A stretch of DNA of 64,000 bases from QKMZ01 sp012965515 (GTDB lineage: Bacteria; Cyanobacteriota; Vampirovibrionia; Obscuribacterales; Obscuribacteraceae): contig CALFMP010000021.1 in assembly GCA_937879965.1 (NCBI GenBank), positions 62,001 to 126,000 on the forward strand, read 5' to 3'. A program made the position numbers and the translations under genes. Positions 8,992 through 17,598 of this stretch are shown in pieces. The notes beneath the pieces were generated by a model. That model was not told the origin of the DNA and ran no database searches. It was given only the letters and a program-made list of their open reading frames with translations. Each line of letters starts with the position of its first letter. Position 1 is the stretch's first letter.

Positions 8992-10290
8992 TTACGGTGA
9001 TGCGTCGAACTCGCCTTTGTCACGCCCCTCTTTCAATTTTTTGTCGAATTCAATCAATTGGTCGGCGGACTCTTGATCGAGATTGCTTTCCTCTGTCGTA
9101 TATACGATGTCGTCAGACTTGATCGCGCGCGTGCCCGTGCGCAATTGGCTGGCGAAGCTGAGTTTCTTGGTCAATTCCGGGGATGGCGCTTTTAGCATCT
9201 CCGCGTAAGTTGAACGTTTGCCGTTGCGCTCTGTAATGCGCTTGTTGATTGCATCGAGCACAAGCTTTCGGCACAAAGGAATTGCAACAAACAAGGTTCC
9301 GTATGTCACTAGTGGCAGAAGAATAGGCCAAAGTTCGCGAAGCGCCGGTTGAAGAAAAAGCCACCAGGTGCCCAGGAAGTTGAATCCAGCAAGCACATAA
9401 ACCATAATCAAATTTCCTGCTTGCGGACCAACAAATGGCCAGCGGTTTTCTTTGAGAAATGGAGCGCTTACGTGAGAACTTGCTGTGGTTGCGCTAACTT
9501 GCATTGAGGGAAAACTATAAACAATTCCGCCTTCTTCCGTCACTTCCGGTTTGCCGTCAAAGCGCACGAGAACCGGCAGTACGGCATCTTCATTTGTCGG
9601 TTCTGCTCCTGTGTAAGGAGCTAACTGCTCTGCGGTAACAACGCCACCATGATCGCGAATCGAGCTGGCGATAAGAGACCATTTCTTCTCTTCTATATCA
9701 GCATTTGGATTGCCATCGCCGAACAGAAAAGAAAAACAGTCGAAGAGGAAGTTGCTTTTGCGCGGGCGCTTCTGCTGTTGATTGCCATAGTTTGACGCCG
9801 TTGAGTACATGCCCCAATTGAGCAAATCGCGCAGAATCAAATAGTCGAAAAATCCAAAGTGAAAAGAACCGCCACCATAGTCGTCACGATCGTTGTTTCC
9901 ACCCTTATTGCTGTAAATCATAATGGCAATGAAGATGAACAGAACTGCCAAAACCGACAATATCAGCATGATTCCGAAGGATATCCGAAGCAAGAAATAG
10001 GCTATGTCGAAAGCTTTCTTTCCTGCGACTTGGAAAAATCTTGCAATGCCTTTCGCTAAATATGCGTTTTGAAAACCTGGGTCGAACTTGTATGCGACAT
10101 CACCGGTGGTGGCAACTTCCATGTGCCCGCCGGTTTCTGCCGCAACCTTATTGAGCTCTGCCTGCGCGACCAAAACCGGCAAGCCTGTCTTGGCGGCCAC
10201 GTCTGCTGCCGTTACACGGCGCCCAAGCGAATCGACCGCTTTGAGGACGATTTCCTTTTCTTTGGTTTTCAATACAGGTTGCGCTTGCAT
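8992..10290 (-). CDS. membrane protein with two winged-helix-like modules, 432 aa
   Basis: No family firmly recognised. Layout: an N-terminal helical module (about residues 8-70: VLKAVDSLGRRVTAADVAAKTG to VAYKF), two membrane helices (about 90-130: AYFLLRISFGIMLILSVL and following), a Gly/Asp/Asn-rich stretch, then a second copy of the helical module (about 215-275: SLIASSIRDHGGVVTAEQLAPYTG to GGIVYSF). Two or three more membrane helices (about 300-360) and a charged tail follow. Each module reads like a winged helix. I have a vague memory of similar proteins in cyanobacteria and plastids, which I cannot verify. It follows the OPT transporter by 17 bases, so co-expression is likely. Confidence 0.75.
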   Translation of the reverse strand: MQAQPVLKTKEKEIVLKAVDSLGRRVTAADVAAKTGLPVLVAQAELNKVAAETGGHMEVATTGDVAYKFDPGFQNAYLAKGIARFFQVAGKKAFDIAYFLLRISFGIMLILSVLAVLFIFIAIMIYSNKGGNNDRDDYGGGSFHFGFFDYLILRDLLNWGMYSTASNYGNQQQKRPRKSNFLFDCFSFLFGDGNPNADIEEKKWSLIASSIRDHGGVVTAEQLAPYTGAEPTNEDAVLPVLVRFDGKPEVTEEGGIVYSFPSMQVSATTASSHVSAPFLKENRWPFVGPQAGNLIMVYVLAGFNFLGTWWLFLQPALRELWPILLPLVTYGTLFVAIPLCRKLVLDAINKRITERNGKRSTYAEMLKAPSPELTKKLSFASQLRTGTRAIKSDDIVYTTEESNLDQESADQLIEFDKKLKEGRDKGEFDASP

Positions 10291-10307
10291 AGGTGTTTAT
10301 CGTTATT

Positions 10308-12275
10308 TCAGTGCTTGGTACTCAATGCTAACACTGCATCTGTGATTGCAAGTAAAGCACATATCAAAGATTCTCCTGCTACTACTCCTGAGGCAATAGG
10401 AATTACGTAAAGTTCCGCAGTTTTCTTGTTTATCTTGCTCCAAATAAGTGCAATGCTTGCACCGATAAAGAAATTTAGAGCATGAGAGAATGACATGATC
10501 CACGCTAGACCCAATCCCATTGCTGATGGCATATAGGGTTTCCATTTCTTTGGTGCGAAATGGTCTATAAGGGCCATAACTATGCCCAATGTTGCTCCTA
10601 TGAGGAGGGCATATCTTGCAGTCTCTGGAATATAGTTAATTCCTTTGGAAAGTGCTTCTGCGACTGCTCGCCACATATTAGAGGACGGTGGGTTGTACTT
10701 TTCCAGAACATCCTTTGTCGGGATCATTAAGAACCACGCTGGTACTACAGCAATCGTGCCGAAAAAGACTCCGATGAATTGAGCTATAAATTGCTTGCGT
10801 GCGTTGGCTCCGAGCAAGTACCCACTCTTTAAGTCTGTCAAAAGATCGGCAGAGCTAGATGCAATATTGGAAGTCACACTAGCTGCCATTAGATTAGTCG
10901 TGATGTTTGACGGTGCCAGCAACGCATAGGTCAGTTGAGTTAATTTGCCCATGGGACCGATTGGGGTTATGTCAGTCTCTCCCGTTGAACGACAGGCGAC
11001 AAGTGCTAGTAAAGCACTTACAAGCACTGATATAGCACCCAATACAGGGTTTATGGAAAATGCCACAAACTCAAGTATCACCATAACAATCGTGAGTGGG
11101 ATCACGCCAATAGCAAGCCATTTAAGTGGCACTTCAATTGAAGATATTCGCGCTTCCTCCTCTGCATCAGCAGAAGAAGCACCGGGACGCATATTGCCAA
11201 ATGATTTGACTATTGTTTTCCATTGAAGTGCAAATGCTGTAAGCCCTGAAGTGACCATTAGTCCGGTACCACCCCACAGTGCCCACCCCTTAATGAGCTT
11301 CTCTGGCGTCACTTCATTGATACTAATTGCCCAGGGGCCCGCTACAAAATACAAAAGAATTGAGCCAACTAGCATGGTGGCACAAACTCTCATTCCGACG
11401 ATCATTCCGGCGCCGACAAGCAGCAAGCTTGGCTCGAAGCCGAAGCCAAACATCTTGCTCATGTCAACACCGCGCACGGTGCCACCGAACTGAATCATGT
11501 CCGGCAATTTGGGATAGTTTAGATGATAGGTTTTCTGAAACTCATACTCACCTTTAAAGAAACCCACACCTAAACCACAGAAAAGAGCCGCAACCAGAAA
11601 GCGAGCTTGCAAAATAGCTTCTTTGCTCTGCCCGTACAAACTCTTCAATGTTTCCGCTGCCGCAATGCCGCTCGGGAATGCCAACTTTTCTTCGTTGATC
11701 ATCTGGCGCTTCATCGGTACTGCAAGGAAAACCCCAAGCAGCGCAGTAACCAAAGTCCACGGTAGTAGAATTTGCCATGGAACGTGATTGCCGGTGATTA
11801 ACAGATATGCACCAAAGGCGGTGCCAATGGTTGCTCCGGTGGAATAGCCGGCAGCTGATGCCGTTGACTGCATGCAGTTGTTTTCCAGAATACTCATGGG
11901 CGTGAGCTTCGGAATTACCATCCTGATGGAGTTCCAAATAACGTACGAAAGAACGCACGCAGTGATTGCGACGCCGAAGGCCCAGCCAACTTTGATTGAT
12001 GTATACAGGTTGGAGATCGACATGAGCGCTCCGAGTAAGCCGCCCATGATAACTGCGCGCAAGGTAAGCTGCGGGACCGAGTCGCCCTGATAGACGTTTT
12101 TCAGCCAGTATTCTTGCGAGTAATTGCCAGTTGCTTCGTCGACCGACTCGCCACCCTCTACATGATGTGGCTCACCAGCATGCTCGCCTTCAGTCATAGC
12201 TGTAGTTTGCTCTGGAACCTCTTTGTTGATTGGGTTAACTTCAGGGGTTTCGCCTTTCTTATCCGCATCCGCCAC
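10308..12275 (-). CDS. OPT-family oligopeptide/metal-chelate transporter
   Basis: 655 aa. A soluble acidic N-terminus of about 65 residues precedes many membrane helices. Signatures of the OPT family are visible: SVPQLTLRAVIMGGLLGA near residue 65, then NNCMQSTASAAGYSTG, AVPMKRQMINEEKLAFPSG and AAETLKSL. It would import small peptides or metal-chelates with proton symport. The start is GTG at 12275, supported by AAGGAG about 8 bases upstream; no better ATG exists. It lies 79 bases after the glutamate dehydrogenase gene and 17 before the 432-aa gene, consistent with one transcript for amino-acid uptake and use. Substrate not predictable. Confidence 0.9.
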   Translation of the reverse strand: MADADKKGETPEVNPINKEVPEQTTAMTEGEHAGEPHHVEGGESVDEATGNYSQEYWLKNVYQGDSVPQLTLRAVIMGGLLGALMSISNLYTSIKVGWAFGVAITACVLSYVIWNSIRMVIPKLTPMSILENNCMQSTASAAGYSTGATIGTAFGAYLLITGNHVPWQILLPWTLVTALLGVFLAVPMKRQMINEEKLAFPSGIAAAETLKSLYGQSKEAILQARFLVAALFCGLGVGFFKGEYEFQKTYHLNYPKLPDMIQFGGTVRGVDMSKMFGFGFEPSLLLVGAGMIVGMRVCATMLVGSILLYFVAGPWAISINEVTPEKLIKGWALWGGTGLMVTSGLTAFALQWKTIVKSFGNMRPGASSADAEEEARISSIEVPLKWLAIGVIPLTIVMVILEFVAFSINPVLGAISVLVSALLALVACRSTGETDITPIGPMGKLTQLTYALLAPSNITTNLMAASVTSNIASSSADLLTDLKSGYLLGANARKQFIAQFIGVFFGTIAVVPAWFLMIPTKDVLEKYNPPSSNMWRAVAEALSKGINYIPETARYALLIGATLGIVMALIDHFAPKKWKPYMPSAMGLGLAWIMSFSHALNFFIGASIALIWSKINKKTAELYVIPIASGVVAGESLICALLAITDAVLALSTKH

Positions 12276-12354
12276 GGGGCACTCCTTGCTGTTCTATTTT
12301 TTTGAAACTGAAAACAAAAACGTTGACGAATCGCTCGCCCGTTCGTTCCGCGTT

Positions 12355-13620
12355 TTACGCAGTTGGTCTAATCATGCAGAAACTGTCGTTCTCCAAGCCA
12401 CGTACGGCTGCTGCCTGCGCCACTCTGGAAATCGCCAGCAAGAAAGCGCCTGTGCGCATGTCGCAATTGTTCGATTTTGCCAGCGCCTTGATGTCCTGAT
12501 ACGCTTCCATCATGATTGTTCTCAGCTCGGCGTTGACGCGGTCTTCGCTCCAACGGAATTGCTGGATGTTTTGCACCCACTCGAAATAAGACACGACTAC
12601 CCCACCCGCGTTAGCGAAGATGTCCGGAATGACGTGCTTGCCTTGTTTGATGAATAGCTCGTCCGCTTCAGGCGCAGTCGGACCATTGGCTCCTTCTACG
12701 ATGTATTTCGCTTTGACGTCGGCGGCGTTTTCTTTGGTGAGGACGTTTCCCAAAGCTGCAGGTACGAGAACATCGCAATCCATCATTAGCAGTTTGTTTG
12801 CATCCATGCTTTCTGCGCCAGGAAAACCAGCAATGCCGCCGGTTTCTTTCGCGTGTCGTTGAAGTGCCTCGATATCGAGCCCTTTTGGATTGTGAATTGC
12901 GCCGGTGAGATCTGATATCGCAATGACCTTGCCGCCTGCTTGGTGAATCAGCAGCGCCGCCCAGCTTCCGACGTTACCGAACCCTTGGATGACGAAAGTC
13001 AAATCGCTGAGAGCCTTACCTTCATCTTGCATGAATGCCTGAATTGCGAAGAGAATTCCTCTGCCCGTTGCCGCGTCGCGACCTTTGCTGCCGCCGAGCT
13101 CAACCGGTTTGCCTGTCACCACTGCTGGTGTCCATCCATGATACTTCGAATATTGATCGACGATCCACGCCATCGTTTGCGCGTTGGTGCCCATGTCCGG
13201 CGCAGGCACATCGAGCGTCGGCCCGATGATGTCGTGAATCTCATCAACAAAGGCTCTCGTCAATCTTTGCAGTTCTGAATGTGATAGCACCGATGGATTG
13301 CAACTGATACCACCCTTGGCGCCACCATATGGCACGTTGACCACGGCAGTTTTCCACGTCATCAAGCTTGCAAGAGAATTTACTTCGTCGGGATCGACTT
13401 CCGGGTGATAGCGCAGCCCGCCTTTCATGGGTCCACGCGAATTGTCATGCTGGACTCGAAATCCGGTATATGAAACCAGTTCGCCATTGTCAAGCTCGAC
13501 GTGAATTTCGACTTTGACCTCTCGCTTCGGCATGATCAGTATCTTTTCGAGCCTTTCGCTCATGCCAAGATGCTTCGATGCTCTTTTGAAGTAGTAAGCC
13601 GTAGCTTCCGATGCGTGCAT
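12355..13620 (-). CDS. gdhA: glutamate dehydrogenase (Glu/Leu/Phe/Val dehydrogenase family)
   Basis: 421 aa, the usual length of the hexameric small-type enzyme. It interconverts glutamate and 2-oxoglutarate plus ammonia. N-terminal dimerisation/substrate half contains MKGGLRYHPEV and MTWKTAVVNVPYGGAKGGI with the substrate and catalytic lysines. The PAPDMGTN motif follows, then the dinucleotide fold with VIQGFGNVGSWAA. Start ATG at 13620 is supported by AGGAG 7-8 bases upstream. Coenzyme preference cannot be read securely. It heads a gene group with the OPT transporter. Confidence 0.95.
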   Translation of the reverse strand: MHASEATAYYFKRASKHLGMSERLEKILIMPKREVKVEIHVELDNGELVSYTGFRVQHDNSRGPMKGGLRYHPEVDPDEVNSLASLMTWKTAVVNVPYGGAKGGISCNPSVLSHSELQRLTRAFVDEIHDIIGPTLDVPAPDMGTNAQTMAWIVDQYSKYHGWTPAVVTGKPVELGGSKGRDAATGRGILFAIQAFMQDEGKALSDLTFVIQGFGNVGSWAALLIHQAGGKVIAISDLTGAIHNPKGLDIEALQRHAKETGGIAGFPGAESMDANKLLMMDCDVLVPAALGNVLTKENAADVKAKYIVEGANGPTAPEADELFIKQGKHVIPDIFANAGGVVVSYFEWVQNIQQFRWSEDRVNAELRTIMMEAYQDIKALAKSNNCDMRTGAFLLAISRVAQAAAVRGLENDSFCMIRPTA

Positions 13621-13691
13621 TCAAATTCTCCTGCGCCGTTCGCTCTTTTGAGATACACAAAAAGTCTGAAGACAGACTTTGAATCTTAAAT

Positions 13692-13720
13692 AGAATAGCC
13701 TGTTGGAAAGCTTTATGTCT
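13692..13720 (-). promoter_or_regulatory. possible promoter of glutamate dehydrogenase
   Basis: On the minus strand a -10 like TATTCT (13692-13697) lies in an 11-base block, TAGAATAGCCT on the plus strand (13691-13701), that recurs in the mmsA promoter. The -35 is weak (CAGACA at 18-base spacing). Confidence 0.3.
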
Positions 13721-13736
13721 GCCGCAAAACGTGTAC

Positions 13737-13757
13737 GGGCAATGCCATGCATTGCCC
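13737..13757. repeat. intergenic palindrome
   Basis: Arms GGGCAATGC and GCATTGCCC around centre CAT, a diverged but perfectly self-complementary member of the family. A further imperfect stem (CCAGCTGCTC at 13781-13790 with GAGCTGCTGG at 13797-13806, one mismatch) follows before the end of the ATPase gene. Confidence 0.8.
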
Positions 13758-13832
13758 TGTTTAAGGGTTAATCCGAGCCCCCAGCTGCTCCAGCTAGAGC
13801 TGCTGGCGCTCTTGGGCAGAGGTTCTGGCTAG

Positions 13833-14441
13833 TTACATCACGCCGGCTATGCGGCGGCTGTTTTTGCGGTGAGAAGAATGTGCGGCGCGCACGACTGGTC
13901 TTTGCTCGGCCAGTGACTCTGTCTTTACGTCCATTCTTTTGCGCACTTCTGCGATGACGAAATCCACGCGTTCGCCTGGCGTCATTGCAGGTACTCGAAC
14001 GACTTCAACTCCACGGCTCGTGTAGCAGTTTTCCAAAATGACTGAGATTTTGTGCGTGAATTCGAGGTCTTCGCGGCGCACGTCGGTTTTGTCAAAAAAG
14101 TCCAGAGGCTCGACAAGAAAGGCCAGTGTGTATTTCGAAGCATCCAGTTGGGCGAATCTCGGAGGAATATCCAGCTGGTCGTAGATGTAATAGGCTTCTC
14201 CGTCAAATAGACCGCGGTCCAGGAAGACGGGACCCTCTACGCCATCCAGCTCTCTTTCCGCTGCACACTGGCGGCGAAGCACTTCGTCTTGAAACGAACA
14301 GCGGTCAACCCAGGGCAGAAAGACGCCTTCTTTGATTATTTGAGTGGCGAACTCCTGCACAAATGGGAAGCCCCGTTCGGCAACACCCGACACAATGGTC
14401 GTTTTGCCCACTGACGGTCCACCGGTTATGACTATCCGCAT
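13833..14441 (-). CDS. small P-loop ATPase/kinase (AAA_28-like)
   Basis: 202 aa from the ATG at 14441, which places the Walker A motif (VITGGPSVGKTT) right at the N-terminus as usual for this family. An ATG further upstream gives only an Arg/Gln-rich extension. A Walker B-like segment is seen in GPVFLDRGLFDGEAYY, then the helical lid. These proteins act on unknown small-molecule or protein substrates; some are NadR-like kinases. No neighbour defines a pathway. About 285 bases without a gene separate it from doxX. Confidence 0.8.
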   Translation of the reverse strand: MRIVITGGPSVGKTTIVSGVAERGFPFVQEFATQIIKEGVFLPWVDRCSFQDEVLRRQCAAERELDGVEGPVFLDRGLFDGEAYYIYDQLDIPPRFAQLDASKYTLAFLVEPLDFFDKTDVRREDLEFTHKISVILENCYTSRGVEVVRVPAMTPGERVDFVIAEVRKRMDVKTESLAEQRPVVRAAHSSHRKNSRRIAGVM

Positions 14442-14726
14442 GCCGAGTTTTGTCCCCGCTTGTTGCCTGTTCGCCTGATTGTGCCGCCGAGAGGTGGCAG
14501 CCTGCCTGTTTCCTGCGTCCCGTCGGTCCCAACTTCGACTTCTTCCGCTTGCAGGAGGGCGGGTAATCAAGAAGTCTTTTGTACAACAATAAGCAATTGA
14601 AAAGTCTTCGGCAAGCTAAATAAAACCAAGGTTGGGCGGTTCTCCCCACTCCTTTCTTCGCTTGGCGGATAAATGTCGGTCGTTTTAATCCCGCAATCTC
14701 CCGAGCAGTGGTCCGTTCTCGACCTA

Positions 14727-15089
14727 TTAGTCGACGCGCCTGAGCCTGTAAACCCAGTAAATAAGCAGCGCTTGGAGCGGCAACCGTGCCCAGAGCACTG
14801 CCGTCGGCACCTTGCCGAAATCGATGTGATTGACCGCCATATTGATATTGGCTGGGAAAACGATGATGAGAAGAAATATGAGGAAATATGAGGCGTAGCG
14901 ACGAGTCTTTGGAAAAAACAGTAAAGCGCCGCCGACTATTTCCATGACGCCTGTAATGTACACCGCCCACTCGGGAAACGGGATAAAGTCCGGAACGATG
15001 CGCGTGAACGTAGCGGTGCTCGTGAAGTGGAGCACACCCACTGTGACGAAGAACACGCAGCAGAGAATAAGAGAAATGCGCTTGCCCAT
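14727..15089 (-). CDS. DoxX-like membrane protein
   Basis: 120 aa with four predicted membrane helices and the DoxX pattern: FVTVGVLHFTSTATFTRIVP, then PEWAVYITGVMEIVGGALLF, and FPANINMAVN. Family members are small inner-membrane proteins linked in some bacteria to quinone redox or oxidative-stress defence; the function here is unknown. It starts 18 bases after the patatin gene and is probably cotranscribed with it. Confidence 0.85.
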   Translation of the reverse strand: MGKRISLILCCVFFVTVGVLHFTSTATFTRIVPDFIPFPEWAVYITGVMEIVGGALLFFPKTRRYASYFLIFLLIIVFPANINMAVNHIDFGKVPTAVLWARLPLQALLIYWVYRLRRVD

Positions 15090-15107
15090 AACGGTCTTCT
15101 CCGCTGC

Positions 15108-16220
15108 TTACTCAGCGCTCTTTACTTGTTGTGGATCTTTCAATTCTGTGGTGTCGGGCATCTGGTCTGCGAGTTTCAGCTTCGCTACCTTTTCCAGTCG
15201 CGTCCGTATCGCAGGCAAAGCCGCAGTGGCTGCTGATTCGCCTTGCTCGATCGCTCTGCGGGCATCTTTCGACTTTGTGCTCAGGAGACTGATGTTATTG
15301 ACGTTTGGTTGAATCAACACATCCGCGGCAGCTCGCTGATCTTCATCGACTTTGGCGAGAACCATGTTGATAACTCGTTTGCCGACGCTGCCAATGCGAC
15401 GAAATTCTTTTTCGTCCAGGGTGGTGAACTGTTCATCGACATCGACTGCAATGACGATGTCACCGCCCAATTCTTTGGCTTGCTTGACGGGTAGATTGGC
15501 TTGAAGCCCACCATCTATTAGCAAGAGTCCATTCATCGGAACAGGGCGGCGCAAAACAGGAATTGCCGAAGATGCCTGAATCGCCAGTCCGAGATTGCCT
15601 TTCGCAATCGCATATGGTTTTGCATCGAGCAGATTTGATGCGACGGCAACGAAAGGAATTGGCAGTGCTTCTATTTCTCGGTCGGTTTCAGGGACTGCAT
15701 TGTTCAGGTAATTGCGGAATCGATTGCCCTTGTACAACCCATCATATGATTTGTAGCCGATGATGCGAGGGACGAAAAACAAAGGAATCAGCGCGACACG
15801 AAGTGGAATCGGGACAGTTTGGTACGCTTTCAAGAGTGAACGATTGAGCATGCGATGCTCGATCTGGTCGGTTTTCATACCGGCTGCATAGAGCCCGCCG
15901 ACGATAGCACCGATGCTTGTTCCGACGATTCCGTCGATGGGAATGCCTTCTTTCTCAAGCACGCGCAGAACGCCTATGTGTGCGCAGCCACGCGTTCCGC
16001 CTCCGCCAAGGGCGAGAATGACGCGGGCCCGTTTGGCATCATCATTGTGGTGCTTTAGTACCGCCTGTAGTGGCATGTCCGAGGTCGGCTGGGCCATCAG
16101 TGGCTGGGGCGCGAACGCGCCCGCAGTCAGTGCGAGCAACAAGAGGGCTTTCTTTTGCCTTGGGAACGATTGTTTACACTTTAAAAAGTCGAATTTCGGA
16201 AGCGCGAGCTGCATGATCAA
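15108..16220 (-). CDS. exported patatin-like phospholipase (RssA/NTE type)
   Basis: 370 aa. An N-terminal segment with basic residues then LLLLALTAGAFAPQPLMAQ looks like a signal peptide ending near residue 45. The catalytic domain has the oxyanion loop LALGGGGTRGCAHIG, the nucleophile motif GTSIGAIVGG, and the aspartate motif LLIDGGLQANLPV. The Ser-Asp dyad is therefore intact and lipid acyl hydrolase activity in the periplasm or outer membrane is likely. The tail after about residue 300 is helical. It precedes doxX by 18 bases and is divergent from the desaturase, so membrane-lipid remodelling is a reasonable theme. Confidence 0.92.
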   Translation of the reverse strand: MIMQLALPKFDFLKCKQSFPRQKKALLLLALTAGAFAPQPLMAQPTSDMPLQAVLKHHNDDAKRARVILALGGGGTRGCAHIGVLRVLEKEGIPIDGIVGTSIGAIVGGLYAAGMKTDQIEHRMLNRSLLKAYQTVPIPLRVALIPLFFVPRIIGYKSYDGLYKGNRFRNYLNNAVPETDREIEALPIPFVAVASNLLDAKPYAIAKGNLGLAIQASSAIPVLRRPVPMNGLLLIDGGLQANLPVKQAKELGGDIVIAVDVDEQFTTLDEKEFRRIGSVGKRVINMVLAKVDEDQRAAADVLIQPNVNNISLLSTKSKDARRAIEQGESAATAALPAIRTRLEKVAKLKLADQMPDTTELKDPQQVKSAE

Positions 16221-16443
16221 GTCCAGTACGAGCGCTTGTCAGTATACCTGCAACAGCAGCTCGACCATTAGAACGATGCAGTTTGTTGCAGCATAAGATA
16301 TTATTCAGATGAGGGCCCGTCGCCGCTCTTGAGACACGCCGAGATTAAGGCTCGTGACGCGCAGGGGTGTCTTGAGAACTACGTGATATAACTGTTCGCA
16401 TCGAGCTTTATTGTCGGATTAGACAACTAAGAGGAAAAACATT

Positions 16444-17589
16444 TTGGGAATCTTTGAAAACCCGGTCGTCTCCAACAGTCTTGTAATTGCCGCATGGGCA
16501 GTTTTTTGGCATGTCTGGCATGGAGTAGGCATCACGCTGGGCTACCATCGCCTCTTGACCCACAAATCTCTCGCTGTCCCTAAATGGCTCGAATATTACA
16601 TTTGTTCCGGAGCTTACCTCGCACTCATGGGCGCGCCGATTGTCTGGGTTGGGGTTCACCGTCAGCACCATCAAAAGTCCGACACCCCGCTTGATCCGCA
16701 TTCCCCTCGCCAAGGTGTTGCTCACGCACTCTACAAGTGGATGTTCTACACGGATCGTGTCCAGTCCAACGAAGAATTGCAGAAGCAAGCCCATGACTTG
16801 ATGCAAGATCCGTTCTACAGAAAGCTCGGCTGCGATCACGGCGCGTATCATGCCAAGCTCAATCTGGCTGTCTGTATCGCTTTTCGCGTGCTGTTGTTCT
16901 TTGTATTTGGATGGCAATGTGTAGTTGGAAGCTTGATCGGAACCTTCACGATTTTCTGGAGCACCCAATTCGTCAACGCTTTCTGCCATCTCCCGAGCCT
17001 CGGCTATCGCACTTACAGAACTACCGAAGATTCACGAAACGTCTGGTGGGTTGGCATTCTCGCTGTTGGAGAAGGCTGGCACAACAATCACCACGCAATT
17101 CCGAAGAGCGCTCGCCACGGACTTGAATGGTGGGAATTTGATTTTACTTACGTCTGCATCTGGGTTCTCGAAAAGCTGGGTCTTGCCACCAAAGTGCATA
17201 TCCCGAGCAAAGAATTGCTTGAGAAGAAGAAAGAGAAAGCAACCGGCAAAGGTCAAATCAAAATGCCTGCTGCAGTTACCCATGCTGCTGAAGCCGCTCA
17301 AAAGGCTGCTGAAATTGCTCGCGAAGCCGTACACGAAGCTGCAGAAGCTGCATTCCTCGCCGCTGAAGCTGCCGGAAAGTCCGCTCGTGAAGCAGCTGAC
17401 GCTGCCATGCATGCCGCGCGCGAAGCTGCTGAGCAAGCTGACAAAGCTTACCGTGAAGCCGCATTGGCTGCAGGAAAAACAGCGAACGAAGCCGCGGAAG
17501 CCGCTAACAAAGCTGCACGCGAAGCGCTTGAAACTGCCGAGATCGCAATCGCTCAACTGGTGCCTGCAAAGGAAACAGTTCGCGGCTAA
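16444..17589 (+). CDS. acyl-CoA/acyl-lipid delta-9 type desaturase with alanine-rich C-terminal tail
   Basis: 381 aa. The first 260 residues are a membrane di-iron fatty acid desaturase with all three histidine boxes: HRLLTH (about residue 35), HRQHH (about 72) and HNNHH (about 220), plus the intervening membrane helices. It would introduce a double bond into saturated acyl chains. Start is TTG at 16444, with AGAGGA about 9 bases upstream; no ATG fits. The last ~105 residues are an unusual Ala/Glu/Lys helix built of repeats such as AAEAAQKAAEIAREA. This resembles LEA or apolipoprotein-type amphipathic repeats and is not part of the normal enzyme. The downstream secreted protein starts within 10 bases. 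Confidence 0.93.
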   Translation: MGIFENPVVSNSLVIAAWAVFWHVWHGVGITLGYHRLLTHKSLAVPKWLEYYICSGAYLALMGAPIVWVGVHRQHHQKSDTPLDPHSPRQGVAHALYKWMFYTDRVQSNEELQKQAHDLMQDPFYRKLGCDHGAYHAKLNLAVCIAFRVLLFFVFGWQCVVGSLIGTFTIFWSTQFVNAFCHLPSLGYRTYRTTEDSRNVWWVGILAVGEGWHNNHHAIPKSARHGLEWWEFDFTYVCIWVLEKLGLATKVHIPSKELLEKKKEKATGKGQIKMPAAVTHAAEAAQKAAEIAREAVHEAAEAAFLAAEAAGKSAREAADAAMHAAREAAEQADKAYREAALAAGKTANEAAEAANKAAREALETAEIAIAQLVPAKETVRG

Positions 17590-17598
17590 CTGTTGGTT

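Noticed and set aside
14305..14970. 221-codon minus-strand frame bridging doxX and the ATPase gene
   Set aside because: Overlaps two real genes in another frame; Arg/Gln-rich low-quality protein.
16408..16989. 193-codon minus-strand frame over the desaturase
   Set aside because: Opposes the histidine-box region of a well-supported enzyme; shadow.
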